Shown: positions 10,029-19,160, counted from the stretch's first letter. The stretch: DNA of 64,000 bases from Paenibacillus naphthalenovorans (GCF_900099895.1 NZ_FNDY01000009.1:106025-170024); one strand, 5' to 3'. Notes: generated by a model not told the origin, from the letters alone. Translations and numbers: made by a program.

Positions 10029-10172
10029 GAGCATGGTCTCCTATGGATATGTATACTTTATAGGCGTAGGCCGCCTCCAGCTGCAATGCCGGACGACGGC
10101 CGCTGCATTGACCTCTGATCTATTTTCAACCTTGTCAGCTTGGGTATGGGAAATCCGAGGTTTTACCGTTTG

Positions 10173-10372
10173 ATCAAATCTGCCGCTGCCGCTTGCTTTG
10201 TTTCCTCCAAACGGAATCACGGGACTGTCATTCACCGTTTGGTCGGTCATATGGGTCATTCCGCTCTCGATTTGCAGCGCAAGCTCCTCTCCTCTTTCCA
10301 GATCAGACGTAACGATAGAGGAGCTTAAACCATATTCCGTATCGCTTGCGATGGCGCTGGCAGTGGGGGTGT
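10173..10372 (-). pseudogene. Remnant of an aldehyde dehydrogenase C-terminal region
   Basis: Reading leftward from about 10355 the frame encodes ASDTEYGLSSSIVTSDLERG, then HMTDQTVNDSPVIPFGG and NKASGSGRF. This is the typical late segment of a vanillin/benzaldehyde-type aldehyde dehydrogenase. About 60 residues are recognisable. Homology stops after GSGRF (near 10176) and there is no start or catalytic domain upstream; the frame runs into the pucG 3' flank. Both ends are therefore lost. It lies exactly at the junction between the aromatic and allantoin clusters, suggesting a deletion or rearrangement scar. Confidence 0.75.
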
Positions 10373-10409
10373 GCCTCTCCCGCTGGCCACTGCGCTGAAA
10401 ATCAGCCTT

Positions 10410-10435
10410 ACAGGCGGCGTTTTCCCGGCGCCTGT
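10410..10435 (-). terminator. Possible terminator of the pucG transcript
   Basis: ACAGGCG at 10410-10416 pairs with CGCCTGT at 10429-10435, 16 bases past the pucG stop. The downstream minus-strand sequence is AAGGCTGATTTTC, so the U-tract is weak and displaced. Confidence 0.4.
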
Positions 10436-10451
10436 TAGATGGATTTTCAAT

Positions 10452-11717
10452 CTAACGGACGCCAGCGGACGCCTCATACACAGTGCCTTTCGCTTCCATA
10501 TACACATCTAACGCAGCCTGCACGGCCCGGCCGGCGTCGATTTTGGCCCGGTGCCGGATCAGCACGGCTTCAAGCGCGCCCAGCACATGAAGCACATTTC
10601 TTTGATTGCTGCTGTATCCCATGGTACCGATTCTCCAAATTTTCCCCTTCAGCGGGCCGAAGGAGCTGGCAATCTCCACGCTAAACTCGCTGAGAAGCAT
10701 ATGCATCACCGAATCCCCCGATATTCCCTCCGGGACTTGAACACAGGTCACTACCGGAAGCTTGCAGTCCGGATCGCCGAACAGCAACAATCCCATGGCC
10801 TGCAGCCCGGCGACCAGAGCCTTTTCCTGGAGCTTATGCCGGGCAAAACGCTGCTCCAATCCCTCCTCCAGCACAAGGCGCAAGCCTTCCCTGAGCGCAT
10901 ACAGCATGGAGGTAGCCTCCGTATGGTGGTTCAAACGGCGCGGTCCCCAATAGTCCTGCAGCTGGCTCAAGTCGAAATAATTGCTGCGGATCGTTCTCCC
11001 CGAACAGCTCAAGTCGACATGGGGATCGCGCAGCCCGCGCTCCACTTGCTTGCGTTTGCGGATTTTCGATTCCGCTCTTTCGTTGTAGGTGATCGGGGCC
11101 ATGCCGGACGGCACCGACAGGCATTTTTGCGTACCGCCTATCGCCGCATCAATCATCCATTCGTCTACCCGTACGTCCGTCCCTCCGATCGTAGCCACCG
11201 CATCCACAATGAACAGCGCATCCAGCTCCCGGCACGCCCGGCCGATCTCCTGAAGAGGCTGCATCCGGCCTGTAGACGTCTCTCCGTGCACCATAGCAAC
11301 CACATCCGGACGTTCCCGCTTCATCAAGGCGATGACCTGCCCGGGGTCAAATACTTTGCCCCACTCTTGTTCCATTGTCATCACCTCGGCTCCGCACCGC
11401 TCGGCGATTTCCGCGAGAAGATGTCCGAATCGCCCGTAAATGGGAACCAATACCTTGTCGCCCGGCTCAATAAGACTGACCATGACGGCCTCGATACCGG
11501 AGCGGGAAGTACCGTCGATCGGAAAGGCATACTCATTCCCGGTTTGAAACACTTCACGCAGCATGCCCATCGTTTCATTCATGATATCGGTAAATTCGGG
11601 ATCGAACTGCCCCAGAATCGGCGTGGCCATCGCCCTCAGCACGCGCGGATCCACCTCCACAGGGCCGGGGGTCATGATGGTGCGCAATGACGGTGCCAGA
11701 TCTTTGTATTTTCTCAT
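10452..11717 (-). CDS. pucG: (S)-ureidoglycine-glyoxylate aminotransferase
   Basis: A 421-residue fold-type I PLP aminotransferase of the alanine-glyoxylate/serine-pyruvate family. The N-terminal IMTPGPVEVDPRVLRAM is the family signature, and the PLP lysine lies in GGTQKCLSVPSG. The characterised B. subtilis PucG transfers the amino group of ureidoglycine to glyoxylate; the genes next to this one (allantoate amidohydrolase and allantoinase) fit that role rather than photorespiratory-type AGT. The start is the ATG at 11717 with GGAGG upstream. This ATG overlaps the stop of the allantoate amidohydrolase (ATGA), showing translational coupling. An in-frame start at 11753 lies inside the upstream gene and has no good ribosome site. 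Confidence 0.9.
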   Translation of the reverse strand: MRKYKDLAPSLRTIMTPGPVEVDPRVLRAMATPILGQFDPEFTDIMNETMGMLREVFQTGNEYAFPIDGTSRSGIEAVMVSLIEPGDKVLVPIYGRFGHLLAEIAERCGAEVMTMEQEWGKVFDPGQVIALMKRERPDVVAMVHGETSTGRMQPLQEIGRACRELDALFIVDAVATIGGTDVRVDEWMIDAAIGGTQKCLSVPSGMAPITYNERAESKIRKRKQVERGLRDPHVDLSCSGRTIRSNYFDLSQLQDYWGPRRLNHHTEATSMLYALREGLRLVLEEGLEQRFARHKLQEKALVAGLQAMGLLLFGDPDCKLPVVTCVQVPEGISGDSVMHMLLSEFSVEIASSFGPLKGKIWRIGTMGYSSNQRNVLHVLGALEAVLIRHRAKIDAGRAVQAALDVYMEAKGTVYEASAGVR

Positions 11718-13000
11718 CGCAATTCCTCCTTGTAACCGTACAAATACAACCATTCCACCAACGTAACGATGCCGTCCGCCAAATCCCGGGGATCGCTGTA
11801 CTCCAGCGGCGAGTGGCTGATCCCTTCTTTGCTCGGAACAAACAGCATGGTCGTCGGGCAGACTGCCTGAAACATCTGCGCATCATGCCCCGCTCCGCTG
11901 AACATAGAGCGGTAGGCAAAGCCGCGCCCTTCACAGATGGATGCCAAGCTGCGGTTCATATCCGCATTCATCCGGACCGGGTGCATGCTCATCCATTCAT
12001 GAAAATCGACCGACAGCTGCCTCCGCTCGGCGATCTCTGCAAAAACGCTCTTGAATGTGCTGCAAAACTGCTCCAGCACTTCCGAATCGGCATCGCGAAC
12101 ATCCACCGTAAAAACGACCTGGCCGGGGATGACATTGGCCAAATTAGGCTGTACCTGCAGTTGACCCGTCGTAGCCACGAAAGGCTCCCTTTGCGACAAA
12201 GCCGTTTTTTCCAGAAACGCTATCATTTCGCACGCTCCGGCCAATGCATCCCGGCGCAGCTTCATCGGTGTGGTTCCCGCATGGTTGGCCGTTCCGTCGA
12301 CCCGCACCATAAACCGCTTTTGCCCGACGATGCCGTCCACGATTCCGATAGACAGCCGTTCCCGTTCGAGGACTAATCCCTGTTCGATATGCAGCTCTAT
12401 GAAGCCGGCAAGAGCGCTGCGGCGCGGCGACGGATACCTGCCGAGCCCGAAGCCTGCGGCCTCCATCGCTTCCTGCAGGCTGATGCCGTCGATATCCCGA
12501 ATCGCCGGAACCGCATCCAGAGCGTACTTTCCCGTAATATTGCCCGATCCCCAATACGTCAGCGGAAAACGGCTGCCCTCTTCTTCACACAATGAAACAA
12601 CCTCCAGCGTTCTCCGCGGAGCCCCAAACCGTTCCTGCAAATATGTCAGCGCAATCATGCCGGCCAATATCCCGTAAGCGCCGTCGTACCTGCCGCCGCA
12701 CTTGACGGTGTCGAGATGGGAACCCGTCAGCAGGACCGGCTCATCCGGACAGCTTCCCTCCAACCGCCCGAACAAATTGCCGCAATCGTCGTAATAGGCG
12801 TGCAGTCCCGCCTCTGCCATCCGCCGGGCCAGCGCTTGCTGGGCCAAGCTCCAGGCGTCGCTGTACAGGAAACGGGTAACTCCTCCCGACGCATCCTTGC
12901 CATAGTCCGCCAACCATTCAATCGCCTGCTGAATATCCGCTGCAAATCGTGAACGGTCGCTATCGGACACTTGAAGTTCGGTCACGTATTTATCTGCCAT
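11714..13000 (-). CDS. allC: Allantoate amidohydrolase
   Basis: A 428-residue M20-family metallo-amidohydrolase of the AllC/beta-ureidopropionase/N-carbamoylase group. GSHLDTVKCGGRYDGAYG holds the first metal-binding His and Asp. LCEEEGSRFP carries the Glu pair, LHIEQGLVLE the next His, and GTANHAGTTPM the dimer-interface His. It hydrolyses allantoate to ureidoglycine, CO2 and ammonia, directly supplying PucG. The ATG at 13000 has AAAGGGTG upstream; a GTG six codons earlier is less likely. It overlaps pucG by 4 bases and follows allantoinase by about 130 bases, where no strong signal is seen. Confidence 0.9.
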   Translation of the reverse strand: MADKYVTELQVSDSDRSRFAADIQQAIEWLADYGKDASGGVTRFLYSDAWSLAQQALARRMAEAGLHAYYDDCGNLFGRLEGSCPDEPVLLTGSHLDTVKCGGRYDGAYGILAGMIALTYLQERFGAPRRTLEVVSLCEEEGSRFPLTYWGSGNITGKYALDAVPAIRDIDGISLQEAMEAAGFGLGRYPSPRRSALAGFIELHIEQGLVLERERLSIGIVDGIVGQKRFMVRVDGTANHAGTTPMKLRRDALAGACEMIAFLEKTALSQREPFVATTGQLQVQPNLANVIPGQVVFTVDVRDADSEVLEQFCSTFKSVFAEIAERRQLSVDFHEWMSMHPVRMNADMNRSLASICEGRGFAYRSMFSGAGHDAQMFQAVCPTTMLFVPSKEGISHSPLEYSDPRDLADGIVTLVEWLYLYGYKEELR

Positions 13001-13131
13001 CTTGAAGCACCCTTTCACGAAAAATCTGCTCGGATTGTTTAACGATAACGATAAAGAAAATATGCATTTTCAGCGGTGCTGAACGCCTCCGAATCGCGGC
13101 CGCTCATCCCTGAACGGCTTTACTTGACGGT

Positions 13132-14496
13132 TCAGGAGCGCAGCCATCGTCCGTTTTTGGGATTCGTTATGCCGGATTGCCAATCATAAACGAGCTGCCC
13201 CCGAACGAGCGTGTACTTTACCCGGCATTCCATTTGTTTGCCTACATAAGGATTGTGCTTATGCCGGTCGTACAAATGCTCCTTCTGCAAAACGTAGGGC
13301 GCGGAAAAATCGACGATCGCCAAATCCGCATCCGCCCCTGGCCTGATCTCCCCCTTTGTACTGTGCAGCCCAAAGCGGCGGGCCGGATGGGTGGACAGCA
13401 TGCGGCATAATAAAGGGAGCGGAATGTCCCGCCGGACGTAGCCTTCGCCAAGGAACAGCTCCAGAGAGCTTTGCGCCCCGGAAATGCCTCCCCAAATGTC
13501 GAACCAATTGTCGGACACCTTCAGCTCCGGCGGGCAGGGAGAATGGTCCGAGCTAATCATGTCGATATCTCCTTGCCTTATCGCCTCCCACAAGCCTTCC
13601 AGCTCCTCTTCCGTGCGCAGCGGAGGCGCGCACTTGGCCAGCGCCCCGATCTCCTCCATGGCATCGCCTGTGAGCATCAGGTAATGCGGGCAGGTTTCGA
13701 GCGTTACATTCAAGCCCGCCCGCTTGGCGGTACGGATCTCCATTACCGCCGCAGGACTGCTGATATGGACAAAATGCAGCGCGCAGCCCGTCAGCTCCGC
13801 ATAATACAAAGCTCTGCGGACCGCTTCAAACTCGGCATAAATCGGCCTGGAGTGCAAATAATCCTTTGCTGAAACCAGTCCTTTGCTTTGCTTCTCGGCA
13901 GCCAGCGCGCTGATGATCGGTTCGCTTTCGGCATGCAGGGCGAGAATTTTGCCCAATCTTGCAATCTCCCGCATCCCCTGATAAAGCGTCCGGTCGTCGA
14001 CTTCGCGAAAAGCCCCCTCCTGCTTCCCGCCGGCTGCGGACAGGAAGGCTTTAAACCCGATCACTCCCGCTTCCGCTAAAGGCGCAAGCTGCTCTACATT
14101 ACCGGGAACAAGCCCGCCCCAGAACGCATAATCGATGCAGGAACGCTGCTTGGCCAGCTCCAGCTTTTCCTTCAAGGCCGCCACCGTCGTCGTCGGCGGG
14201 AGGCAGTTGAGCGGCATATCGAAGTATGTCGTGCACCCTCCTGCGGCCAGTGCGGCCGAACCGCTTGGAATGCCTTCCCAATCGCCCAGGCCCGGCTCAT
14301 TCAAATGAACATGGACGTCGATCATCCCCGGAACGGCCACTTGACCTCTGGCGTCAATCTCCATTCGGGCGGACTCCGCAATCGTCTCCTGAATGCAGGT
14401 AATCACCCCTCCAGCAATGCCGATATCCATTCGCTCAATCCGGTCATACCCGACGATATGCCCGCCCTTGATCACTACATCGAATTCCGCCGCCAT
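13132..14496 (-). CDS. allB: Allantoinase
   Basis: A 454-residue cyclic amidohydrolase. PGMIDVHVHLNEPG gives the HxH zinc ligands. GFKAFLS holds the lysine that becomes carboxylated, and ALHAESE, HFVHISS and SSDHSPCP supply the remaining ligands. It opens allantoin to allantoate, the substrate of the next gene. The length and the SDHSPCPPELK segment favour allantoinase over dihydropyrimidinase or dihydroorotase, and the context agrees. It is separated from the upstream ABC transporter genes by a strong terminator (14525-14560), so read-through or its own promoter must drive it. Confidence 0.94.
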   Translation of the reverse strand: MAAEFDVVIKGGHIVGYDRIERMDIGIAGGVITCIQETIAESARMEIDARGQVAVPGMIDVHVHLNEPGLGDWEGIPSGSAALAAGGCTTYFDMPLNCLPPTTTVAALKEKLELAKQRSCIDYAFWGGLVPGNVEQLAPLAEAGVIGFKAFLSAAGGKQEGAFREVDDRTLYQGMREIARLGKILALHAESEPIISALAAEKQSKGLVSAKDYLHSRPIYAEFEAVRRALYYAELTGCALHFVHISSPAAVMEIRTAKRAGLNVTLETCPHYLMLTGDAMEEIGALAKCAPPLRTEEELEGLWEAIRQGDIDMISSDHSPCPPELKVSDNWFDIWGGISGAQSSLELFLGEGYVRRDIPLPLLCRMLSTHPARRFGLHSTKGEIRPGADADLAIVDFSAPYVLQKEHLYDRHKHNPYVGKQMECRVKYTLVRGQLVYDWQSGITNPKNGRWLRS

Positions 14497-14524
14497 GCTG
14501 TTTCCTCCTAGTCCGTTTACAAAA

Positions 14525-14560
14525 TCAGTCCTTAAGATCGGAAGCGATCTTCAGGACTGA
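14525..14560 (-). terminator. Terminator after the ABC transporter operon
   Basis: A 16-nt arm at 14525-14540 pairs with 14545-14560 around the loop GAAG with one mismatch. On the minus strand it is followed by TTTTG. It lies between the solute-binding protein and allantoinase, so it can reduce transcription into the catabolic genes. Confidence 0.8.
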
Positions 14561-14569
14561 CATGATTTC

Positions 14570-15667
14570 TTACTTCAATTCCGCTTTCACCAATTCGGGC
14601 GCTACTTCTTTGAGCAGGCTCAAATCGTGATAGCTTTTCGGATCCTGCAGCTCCCTGATATTCCCTACGCTTTTCAAGTAGCTGCCAACCGCTTCTCCGT
14701 TGCTGTCATTCAAGTAGTTATCATTCACTTCCATGCTGTACACATTGCGGTTCATAATTTCGGTCAGTTCGGCTTCCGTTAAGCGGAGCTCCGGCGAAAG
14801 AATTTTGATCGCTTCCTCACGGTTATTGTTAATGAAATCGGTCGCCTTGTTCAGAGCACGCAGCACCGCTTTGATCGTATTCGGATTTTTCTTCAAAAAG
14901 TCGTCCGTGACCTGAATCGTCGTATGCACGCTCATCCAATTGACATCGCCTTGTTTGTCCGGCAGCTCACTCTTCGTCCCGCTGAACAAAAATTTGCCTC
15001 CGCCCTGGATCGCCTTCGTAATGAACGGCTCCCATGCAGCCATCGCATCGATATCGCCTTTCTCCAGTGCGGTAACGGCATCGCTGGGCGCCAGATTCAC
15101 GTACTTGATCTTCTTTGCATCGACGCCAAGCTCTTTGGCCATGTTGTCGATCGCGATGACGACGTCCGCACCGTTTGGTACGCCGATCGTTTTTCCTTCC
15201 AGATCCTTCGCGCTTTTGAGCTCTAAATGTTTACCTCCCACCACGGCCTGCGTACCGGCAATTTGCGCCAGCGGGGCAACGATTTTCACGCCGACATTAT
15301 TGGATTTCAAAATGATATCCATAAAGTTGGTCTGGATGCTGATCGGCGCGCTTCCTCCGGCGACCATCGGGCCGATGTCCGGACCGCTTTCAATCAACTG
15401 ACTCGTAACCTCCAGGCCTTCTTCCTTAAAATAACCCTTCTTGTCGGCAATGATTTGCTGCGAAGAGATTTGCGCATCGCGCACACCTACGAGGGTGAAC
15501 TGTTTCAATTCAATGCCGTCGTTTTTCACATCAGATGCGTTCGGCGTGCTGCTTCCGCCCGGTTCCGCCGCATTTCCAGGTGATCCGCCCGAACCGCATG
15601 CCGCCAGATTCAATGCCATGGCCAATACGACGATTGTGCTTCCCAAAAACTTCAAACGTTTTTTCAT
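14570..15667 (-). CDS. ABC transporter solute-binding lipoprotein (TauA/SsuA/NMT1 type)
   Basis: A 365-residue exported protein. The first 25 residues form a basic-hydrophobic signal with a lipobox ending LAAC, so Cys is lipidated and the protein is anchored outside the membrane. The rest matches the NMT1/THI5-like periplasmic binding fold, for example GVPNGADVVIAIDNMAKELG and AMAAWEPFITKA, as in aliphatic sulfonate or nitrate binding proteins. Its place beside allantoin catabolic genes and under a divergent PucR suggests it captures allantoin or another ureide rather than a sulfonate (inference). GGAGGGG precedes the ATG. It is the last gene of the ATPase-permease-binding protein operon. Confidence 0.85.
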   Translation of the reverse strand: MKKRLKFLGSTIVVLAMALNLAACGSGGSPGNAAEPGGSSTPNASDVKNDGIELKQFTLVGVRDAQISSQQIIADKKGYFKEEGLEVTSQLIESGPDIGPMVAGGSAPISIQTNFMDIILKSNNVGVKIVAPLAQIAGTQAVVGGKHLELKSAKDLEGKTIGVPNGADVVIAIDNMAKELGVDAKKIKYVNLAPSDAVTALEKGDIDAMAAWEPFITKAIQGGGKFLFSGTKSELPDKQGDVNWMSVHTTIQVTDDFLKKNPNTIKAVLRALNKATDFINNNREEAIKILSPELRLTEAELTEIMNRNVYSMEVNDNYLNDSNGEAVGSYLKSVGNIRELQDPKSYHDLSLLKEVAPELVKAELK

Positions 15668-15695
15668 GGTTACCCCTCCGAATGTTGTGTGGTTT

Positions 15696-16556
15696 TTATT
15701 TCTCTACAGCGCTGCGCATGCCGTTTTTACGCCATGTCACCATTCTTCTCTCCAAGCGCTTTAAGAGATACGAGAAGAAACTGAACTCCAAGCCTATTAA
15801 AACAATCGCAACAAACATATTGGACATCTTGAAGTAGTTGCGAGCGTCAACGATAATGTAGCCCAATCCGGATTTGGCACCCATCATCTCCGATACGATC
15901 AGAGCTGAAAAACCAAGCCCCAGGCTGACCTGTGCACCGACAAAGATACTCGGAACGGCGGAAGGAAAGATGACTTTGAAAAAGATATGCCGCTCACTGG
16001 CACCCAGGCTCAGCGCCGACCGGATCAGCGTGGGATTGACCGACCGCAGTCCGTCCAGCGTATTGGTCAATACCGGAATGAACGTAGTCCATGCAATCAA
16101 AAGAATTTTGGGAAATTCTCCGATACCGAACCAGATGATGAAAATCGGAAGCAGCGCCAAAGCGGGAATCGGGCCGAGCAAATTCAAAATCGGACTGAGC
16201 CAATAATCCACTCTGCTGTATTTGTTCATTAACACCCCGACCGCTATGGCACAAACCATTCCGATGGCAAAGCCGACCAGAATGCGTGCGGTGCTCGCCG
16301 CAATACTGCTGGCGATCAGCCCCGTCTTGGCCAAGTACCACGCTTCCCGTACGATAGCCGAAGGCGCCGGAAGGAAGATCGGATTGAAAAAAGCGAATCT
16401 TCCATTCAGTGTGCTGACGGCTTCCCACAGCAGAAAGAAGACGACGACCGGCAGCAGTCCGTTATCGACCCAAGTTTTCTTTTTCCGCAGCATCCTGCCG
16501 TCCTTGGCCGAAACCAACGCTTTGGAGGCAACGAGAGAATCCGGCATTTTACTCAT
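15696..16556 (-). CDS. ABC transporter permease (TauC/SsuC type)
   Basis: A 286-residue inner-membrane permease with about six hydrophobic segments. The EAA-type cytoplasmic loop appears as LSLGASERHIFFKVIFPSA, which docks with the ATPase. The sequence resembles the sulfonate/nitrate/taurine permease family. It forms the channel of the importer with the genes on either side. AGGAG lies 8 bases before the ATG. The gap to the upstream ATPase gene is 12 bases. Confidence 0.88.
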   Translation of the reverse strand: MSKMPDSLVASKALVSAKDGRMLRKKKTWVDNGLLPVVVFFLLWEAVSTLNGRFAFFNPIFLPAPSAIVREAWYLAKTGLIASSIAASTARILVGFAIGMVCAIAVGVLMNKYSRVDYWLSPILNLLGPIPALALLPIFIIWFGIGEFPKILLIAWTTFIPVLTNTLDGLRSVNPTLIRSALSLGASERHIFFKVIFPSAVPSIFVGAQVSLGLGFSALIVSEMMGAKSGLGYIIVDARNYFKMSNMFVAIVLIGLEFSFFSYLLKRLERRMVTWRKNGMRSAVEK

Positions 16557-16568
16557 GACTTACGCTCC

Positions 16569-17294
16569 TCACTCATCTGTCAATAATTTTTGGATCTCGC
16601 GCATCAGCCCGATAAACTCCGGATGCTGGTTGGATCGCGGGCGGTCCATCGTTACCCGGAATTCTCCGGCTACATCTCCGTCCTTCATGACCATGATGCG
16701 GTCCGCTAAATAAACGGCTTCACTAAGGCTGTGCGTGATAAACAACACCGATGGGCGCAGTTCGAGCCAAATGCGAAGCAGCTCCTTTTGCATCATTTCC
16801 CGCGTAAGGACGTCCAGCGCCCCGAACGGCTCATCCATCAGCAAAATGTCGGGGCCGCTCGCAAGCGCCCTCGCAATCCCGACCCGCTGCTTCATCCCGC
16901 CGGACAACTGGTCCGGAAGATGCTCGGCATAATCCTCAAGCCCCACCAGCTTTAAGTATTTATGCGCGATTTCCCTGGCTTCCGCTTTGCTTTTGCCCTG
17001 CACCTCAGGACCGAAAGCGATGTTATCGATCACCTTGTACCAAGGAAATAAAGCGTGATCCTGAAACACAACTCCCCTTGATTTGGAAGGCCCTTTCACC
17101 GGCACCCCGTTTACCGTGACCGATCCGCTGTCGGGCTGCAAGAAGCCGGCGATCAGATTCAGCAGAGTGGATTTGCCGCAGCCGCTGTGGCCGAGGATAC
17201 AAATAAACTCATGAGAGTCAACGTCAAAGGTGACATTTTTCAACACGCGTCTGCCTTCATAGCCTTTCTCCACATTTTGAACAGCTAATTGCAA
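16569..17294 (-). CDS. ABC transporter ATP-binding protein (TauB/SsuB type)
   Basis: An ATPase subunit of about 241 residues. Walker A is GHSGCGKST, the signature is LSGGMKQRVGIARAL, Walker B is ILLMDEPFGALD, and the switch His is in FITHSLSEA. It energises uptake by the neighbouring permease and binding protein. An upstream ATG at 17324 is in frame, but the ribosome site AAAGAGGTG lies inside that extension. That site is well placed for the TTG at 17294, which is therefore preferred. The same AAAGAGGTG plus TTG arrangement is used by the divergent pucR gene. Confidence 0.88.
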   Translation of the reverse strand: MQLAVQNVEKGYEGRRVLKNVTFDVDSHEFICILGHSGCGKSTLLNLIAGFLQPDSGSVTVNGVPVKGPSKSRGVVFQDHALFPWYKVIDNIAFGPEVQGKSKAEAREIAHKYLKLVGLEDYAEHLPDQLSGGMKQRVGIARALASGPDILLMDEPFGALDVLTREMMQKELLRIWLELRPSVLFITHSLSEAVYLADRIMVMKDGDVAGEFRVTMDRPRSNQHPEFIGLMREIQKLLTDE

Positions 17295-17311
17295 GCCCCT
17301 CACCTCTTTTG

Positions 17312-17475
17312 TGTTATAATTCATAACATATAACGAAACTGTTAACTACATAATACCACTCATTTTGTGATTTTCAATATTAAATGTGAACAATTTGCAC
17401 ATTTACTTTTGTTCAGCTTGCACAAAACGAGGATTTAATGTAAATTTTTCATAAGATAACACATTTTAATGTTAT
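17312..17475. promoter_or_regulatory. Divergent pucR / ABC transporter control region with two ATAACA palindromes
   Basis: The 210-base AT-rich gap between the ATPase and pucR carries two dyads built from the same half-site. TGTTAT-N5-ATAACA lies at 17312-17328 near the ABC start. ATAACA-N8-TGTTAT lies at 17456-17475 near the pucR start. Between them are two related segments ending TTTGCAC (17394-17400) and CTTGCAC (17417-17423) in the same orientation. The symmetric placement suggests one regulator, PucR itself or a nitrogen-source regulator, controlling both directions. The known B. subtilis PucR box is different as I recall it, so the assignment is open. Confidence 0.5.
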
Positions 17476-17504
17476 GTTTCATGACAATTAAAGAGGTGTT
17501 TCCA

Positions 17505-19160
17505 TTGAAACTAGCGGATTTATTTCAACTGCCCTTGTATCAGAACATCCGGGTATTGGCCGGTCACGAAGGATTGCAGAGGCAGGTCAAGTCCATCAAT
17601 ATGATGGATGCCCCGGATATCATGGATTATTTGAAGCCCGATGAACTGCTGTTGACTACAGCATATGCGATTCGCGACCGCCCCGAGGAGCTGCTTCGTC
17701 TTGTTCGTCATATGGCGGCAAGCCAGTGCGCCGGTTTGGGGATCAAGACCAAGCGGTTCCTTGACCAGATCCCCAAAAGCGTCCTGGAGCTTGCCGACGA
17801 GATTCATTTTCCCATCATTGAGCTTCCTCTTCATCCGCCGCTTGGAGAGCTGCTGCAGGAATCGCTCAGCTACATAATGGAAAAGCGCAATGAGGAGCTT
17901 CGCTATGCTTTGCAAATGCACCGGGAGTTTTCCCGCATGGTCATGCAGGGTCAAGGCATCCCGTCCGTTATCAACGCATTGTCTCCGCTTGTCGGCGGAA
18001 CCGTCCTGCTGATCAACCACAGGCTGCAATTCGAGGCAGGCTCCGGACCGGTGACCGAACCTTTCGGCAGCCGGCTGCTGAGTCAAACGCGGGAGCTGCT
18101 TGCCAGGCGGGAGGACGGCCAAAGCCGCATTGTCTCTTTATGCTTTGTTTATGGAGGGCTCAAAGGGCCGGAGGTTGTATTTTATCCGATCGAACTGACG
18201 CAGCAGCGGTGCTTTCTGGTCCTGGTGAACGCACAAATGGATGATTCTCCTCTGCCCAAGCTTGCCATTGAACAAGCGGCGAATGTGATCGGGTTTGAGC
18301 TTATGAAGCGGCAGGCGGTCAAAGAAAGGTCGCGCCGTTTTAAAAACGAGTTTTTTGAGGATTTGGTAGAGGGGAGGTTTCGCTCGGTTGCGGAAATGCT
18401 TCACCAGGGAAAGCGTTACGGACTGCAGGAGCCGTACCCTTGTTTGTGTGTCGTAGGGAAAGTCGACGAATCGCTCGATTCAGCGGAAGACAATTTGTAC
18501 AGCAAGCGGGACCGCATCTATGAACACCTGAAAACCATGCTTGCCGAACGGCAGCAGCCCTATATTCTTTTTAACAAGAAGGATCTGTTCGTGACTCTGT
18601 TGAAGTGGGAACGAAGTCTGCAGCAGCACGAATTTCAACTGTTGGACCGGCTCGCGGATTTTCAGGAAAAGCTGTTCCAGACCGAACACATTTCGCTTTC
18701 CTTTGGCATCGGCAATCCTGTAGAACATCTGACGCTCATTCCATCCACTTACAAGGAAGCGCTGAATGCGCTCCATTTGGGCTATCAATCCAGGCAGTTC
18801 CGGTTTGTTCAATCGTACAGGGCCAAAGAAGTCGTGGAGCTGCTCAAAATGATTCCCCAGGAAGCGCTGGGCGATTTCTACAAGGAATCCTTTCATGCCC
18901 TGCTGGAGATCGATTTCCGCGAACGCGAGGAATTAATGAATACGGCGCGCGTATTTTTGGAGACGCACGGCCAAATCGCAGAAACCGCCAAACGGCTGTT
19001 TATTCATCGCAACACGGTCGCTTACCGCCTTCATAAGTATGAACAGTTGACGCGCCGCAGTCTCCGCGATCCGAACGACTCCCTGCGCTTCCGTCTCGCT
19101 TTTCTGATCGATAAGGTGCTGGAGGATTTTGCGCCCCGCGCACCGGCAAACGAATTTTAA
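17505..19160 (+). CDS. pucR: PucR-family purine catabolism regulator
   Basis: A protein of about 551 residues with the PucR architecture. The N-terminal purine-catabolism domain starts at KLADLFQLPLYQNIRVLAG. A middle GGDEF-like CdaR region follows, and a C-terminal helix-turn-helix contains ETAKRLFIHRNTVAYRLHK. In B. subtilis PucR activates allantoin and urate genes in response to pathway intermediates. Its divergent position to the ABC importer and closeness to pucG/allC/allB support the same role. A ribosome site AAAGAGGTG precedes a TTG at 17505; the in-frame ATG at 17469 lies before that site and overlaps the palindrome, so TTG is preferred. Confidence 0.9.
   Translation: MKLADLFQLPLYQNIRVLAGHEGLQRQVKSINMMDAPDIMDYLKPDELLLTTAYAIRDRPEELLRLVRHMAASQCAGLGIKTKRFLDQIPKSVLELADEIHFPIIELPLHPPLGELLQESLSYIMEKRNEELRYALQMHREFSRMVMQGQGIPSVINALSPLVGGTVLLINHRLQFEAGSGPVTEPFGSRLLSQTRELLARREDGQSRIVSLCFVYGGLKGPEVVFYPIELTQQRCFLVLVNAQMDDSPLPKLAIEQAANVIGFELMKRQAVKERSRRFKNEFFEDLVEGRFRSVAEMLHQGKRYGLQEPYPCLCVVGKVDESLDSAEDNLYSKRDRIYEHLKTMLAERQQPYILFNKKDLFVTLLKWERSLQQHEFQLLDRLADFQEKLFQTEHISLSFGIGNPVEHLTLIPSTYKEALNALHLGYQSRQFRFVQSYRAKEVVELLKMIPQEALGDFYKESFHALLEIDFREREELMNTARVFLETHGQIAETAKRLFIHRNTVAYRLHKYEQLTRRSLRDPNDSLRFRLAFLIDKVLEDFAPRAPANEF

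Noticed and set aside
10551-11690. Long plus-strand frame of 379 codons opposite pucG
   Set aside because: It is the antisense shadow of a clear aminotransferase gene in high-GC codons, with no ribosome site or recognisable domain.
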